Source of the DNA: Anaerolineae bacterium
GTDB taxonomy: Bacteria; Chloroflexota; Anaerolineae; UBA1429
Direction of reading: 5' to 3'
Assembly: GCA_016928125.1 (NCBI GenBank)
Contig: JAFGLK010000231.1
Span: forward strand, 1-10,221
Length of the DNA: 10,221 nt
The notes beneath the pieces were generated by a model that searched no databases, was not told where the DNA came from, and saw nothing but the letters and a program-made list of their open reading frames with translations. Below, piece after piece: positions 9,176-10,221 of the stretch; the first letter of the stretch is position 1, and every line of letters begins with the position of its first letter. A program made the translations under genes and the position numbers.

Positions 9176-9217
9176 GGCGTCCTGGGAAGCCGCTCTCAAA
9201 GCAGGCCAACGGACGCC
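9176..9217 (+). repeat. Possible leader hairpin of the ABC operon
   Basis: GGCGTCC (9176-9182) is perfectly complementary to GGACGCC (9211-9217). The overlapping segment GTTGG (9173-9177) can alternatively pair with CCAAC (9206-9210), so two mutually exclusive stems share the same bases. It ends 18 bases before the GTG start, close enough to affect ribosome access. The loop is long (28 bases), and no known riboswitch class was recognised. Confidence 0.3.
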
Positions 9218-9235
9218 TTTGCGCGCACGGCCCCC

Positions 9236-10129
9236 GTGACGGATGTTTGGCGAGATAACGCGGATCAACGCATGCACCCATACACAACCCACTTTGTAGA
9301 GCAGGCTGGCGCGGCGCTCCGCTTGGATGCCGGCTCTCGCCCTCTACGAGCGCCTCTGATCCAGCTTCGCGACCTGGTCAAGGTCTATGAGACCGAGGCC
9401 GGCGATGTCGCGGCGCTCAAGGGGGTGCAGGCCGAGTTTGAGGCCGGGGAATTTGTCGTGATCGTGGGCAAGTCGGGCGCAGGCAAGTCGACTCTGGTCA
9501 ACATGCTCACCGGCGTAGACAGGCTGACCTCGGGCGAGGTCCTGATCGGCGGAGTCTCGGTGCAAACCCTGGGCGAGAGCGAGAAGGCGCTGTGGCGCGG
9601 CCTGAACCTGGGGATTGTCTATCAGTCGTTCGAGCTTCTGCCGCAGCTATCACTTCTGGACAATGTGATGCTGCCCATGGATCTCTGTGGCCTGTACCAT
9701 CCCCGGCGCAGCCCGCGGCGAGCTCGCGAGTTGCTCGACCGCGTGGGCCTGGCCGATCACGCCCACAAGCCACCGACGGATATCTCGGGCGGGCAGCGAC
9801 AGCGCGTGGCCATCGCTCGCGCCCTAGCCAATGATCCGCCGATCATGGTGGCAGACGAGCCCACCGGTAGCCTGGACTCAGCCACGGCCGCCGAGATTCT
9901 GGCGCTGTTCGAGGAGTTGGTGGCTCAGGGCAAGACCCTGGTCATGGTAACACACGATCACAGTCTGGCTCAACACGCGACGCGCATCGTGCAGCTTGCG
10001 GATGGGAGGATCGTTTCGCAGATGCGAGCGGACGCTAGAGCCTTGGAGGAGATAGCCGATGGCGGTGAACCTGTTCGCAATACCCAGGACCAAGACGCGA
10101 GTCGATGCAACGGACGCATATCAGGATAG
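9236..10129 (+). CDS. ABC transporter ATP-binding protein (MacB/LolD/FtsE-like)
   Basis: This protein of up to 297 residues is a single ABC nucleotide-binding domain that would power a membrane exporter. Walker A is GKSGAGKST (78-86), the Q-loop glutamine is Gln130 (in [22 protein letters not shown]), the signature is ISGGQRQR (183-190), Walker B is IMVADE (203-208), the D-loop is SLD (212-214) and the switch histidine is His240. The EPTGSLDS stretch and the [16 protein letters not shown]-loop are typical of the MacB/LolD/FtsE branch that works with FtsX-like permeases. The domain itself begins near residue 42, leaving a 35-40 residue non-conserved extension. The start is uncertain: GTG at 9236 or the in-frame ATG at 9272, neither with a clear Shine-Dalgarno. 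The C-terminal 23 codons overlap the next gene. Confidence 0.93.
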   Translation: MTDVWRDNADQRMHPYTTHFVEQAGAALRLDAGSRPLRAPLIQLRDLVKVYETEAGDVAALKGVQAEFEAGEFVVIVGKSGAGKSTLVNMLTGVDRLTSGEVLIGGVSVQTLGESEKALWRGLNLGIVYQSFELLPQLSLLDNVMLPMDLCGLYHPRRSPRRARELLDRVGLADHAHKPPTDISGGQRQRVAIARALANDPPIMVADEPTGSLDSATAAEILALFEELVAQGKTLVMVTHDHSLAQHATRIVQLADGRIVSQMRADARALEEIADGGEPVRNTQDQDASRCNGRISG

Positions 10130-10221
10130 GGCGGACCGCCCTCTGATCGAAATGCACGGCATCGTCAAAACCTTCCGCAATGGGACGGGCGATTTCACCG
10201 CCCTGAGGGAGATCGACGCAG
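10059..10221 (+). CDS. Second ABC transporter ATP-binding protein (N-terminal 54 residues; cut by window edge)
   Basis: The frame opens with ATG at 10059-10061, eight bases after GGAGGA, and stays open to the edge. After about 30 non-conserved residues, PLIEMHGIVKTFRNGTGDFTALREID appears, the standard first strands of an ABC ATPase before Walker A, closely parallel to [25 protein letters not shown] in the gene upstream. The start lies 71 bases inside the preceding gene, so the two are co-transcribed and probably coupled. Two consecutive ATPases of this type usually precede FtsX-like permease genes, expected just beyond the window. The Walker motifs are not in view. Confidence 0.85.
   Translation, partial: MAVNLFAIPRTKTRVDATDAYQDRADRPLIEMHGIVKTFRNGTGDFTALREIDA

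Larger units (their letters stand above)
8564..9235. other. Intergenic control region between divergent operons (overview)
   Basis: This 672-base stretch carries no convincing gene. From left to right it holds the distal leader (8564-8688), which contains a small GGCGC/GCGCC hairpin at 8653-8664. Next come the riboswitch terminator, the SAM-I aptamer, a 15-bp palindrome and the minus-strand promoter, with an inverted repeat behind its -35 box. Further right are a stretch with no recognised element (8986-9093), an operator-like palindrome at 9094-9107, and a candidate plus-strand promoter followed by a leader hairpin. Short open frames here overlap the structured RNA and have no recognisable product. 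Confidence 0.8.

Noticed and set aside
8564..9235. Possible T-box, cobalamin riboswitch or SAH riboswitch
   Set aside because: The leader is fully explained by the SAM-I consensus; no T-box, B12-box or SAH-aptamer core was seen on either strand.

Overview
The window is about 60% GC by eye and densely packed. It consists of one long minus-strand gene train (window 8964 down to 1) and a divergent plus-strand ABC-transporter operon that starts near 9176 and runs off the right edge. I cannot place the organism firmly. A SAM-I riboswitch, a short (insert-free) AhcY, a catalytic-domain-only MetE-like protein, many GTG/TTG starts and paired MacB-type ATPases would all fit a Chloroflexota (Anaerolineae-like) bacterium, but this is an impression and not a demonstrated assignment.

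Minus-strand train, in order of transcription: a good sigma70-type promoter (8936-8964); a 15-bp perfect hairpin in the early leader (8883-8916); a clear SAM-I (S-box) riboswitch (8729-8851) with an intrinsic terminator (8689-8715); then a core-MetE-type methionine synthase candidate (7496-8563), a PfkB-family kinase that is probably an adenosine kinase (6476-7456), S-adenosylhomocysteine hydrolase ahcY (5202-6479) and SAM synthetase metK (3865-5073). Together these form an activated-methyl cycle: homocysteine to Met to SAM to (methyl transfer) SAH to homocysteine plus adenosine, with the adenosine removed by the kinase. The riboswitch would lower transcription of the whole set when SAM is abundant.

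The same strand continues, with only short gaps and no intrinsic terminator that I could see, into GDP-6-deoxyhexose genes: rmd-like reductase (2841-3815), GDP-mannose 4,6-dehydratase gmd (1807-2790) and a phosphoglucomutase/phosphomannomutase (301-1737). Last comes the 5' part of a TatD-family hydrolase gene (1-295, cut by the window edge). With mannose-1-phosphate guanylyltransferase supplied elsewhere, Pgm/Pmm, Gmd and Rmd would give GDP-D-rhamnose for surface glycans.

The only long non-coding stretch is 8564-9235. It holds the riboswitch leader, two divergent promoters and several inverted repeats. To its right, two overlapping ABC ATPase genes (9236-10129 and 10059 to the edge) look like the start of a MacB/LolD-type exporter operon.

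The most interesting items are the SAM-riboswitch-controlled methyl-cycle operon built around a folate-independent-looking methionine synthase, the unexplained palindrome (with a competing alternative fold) upstream of the aptamer, and an apparent CTG start codon for the rmd-like gene.
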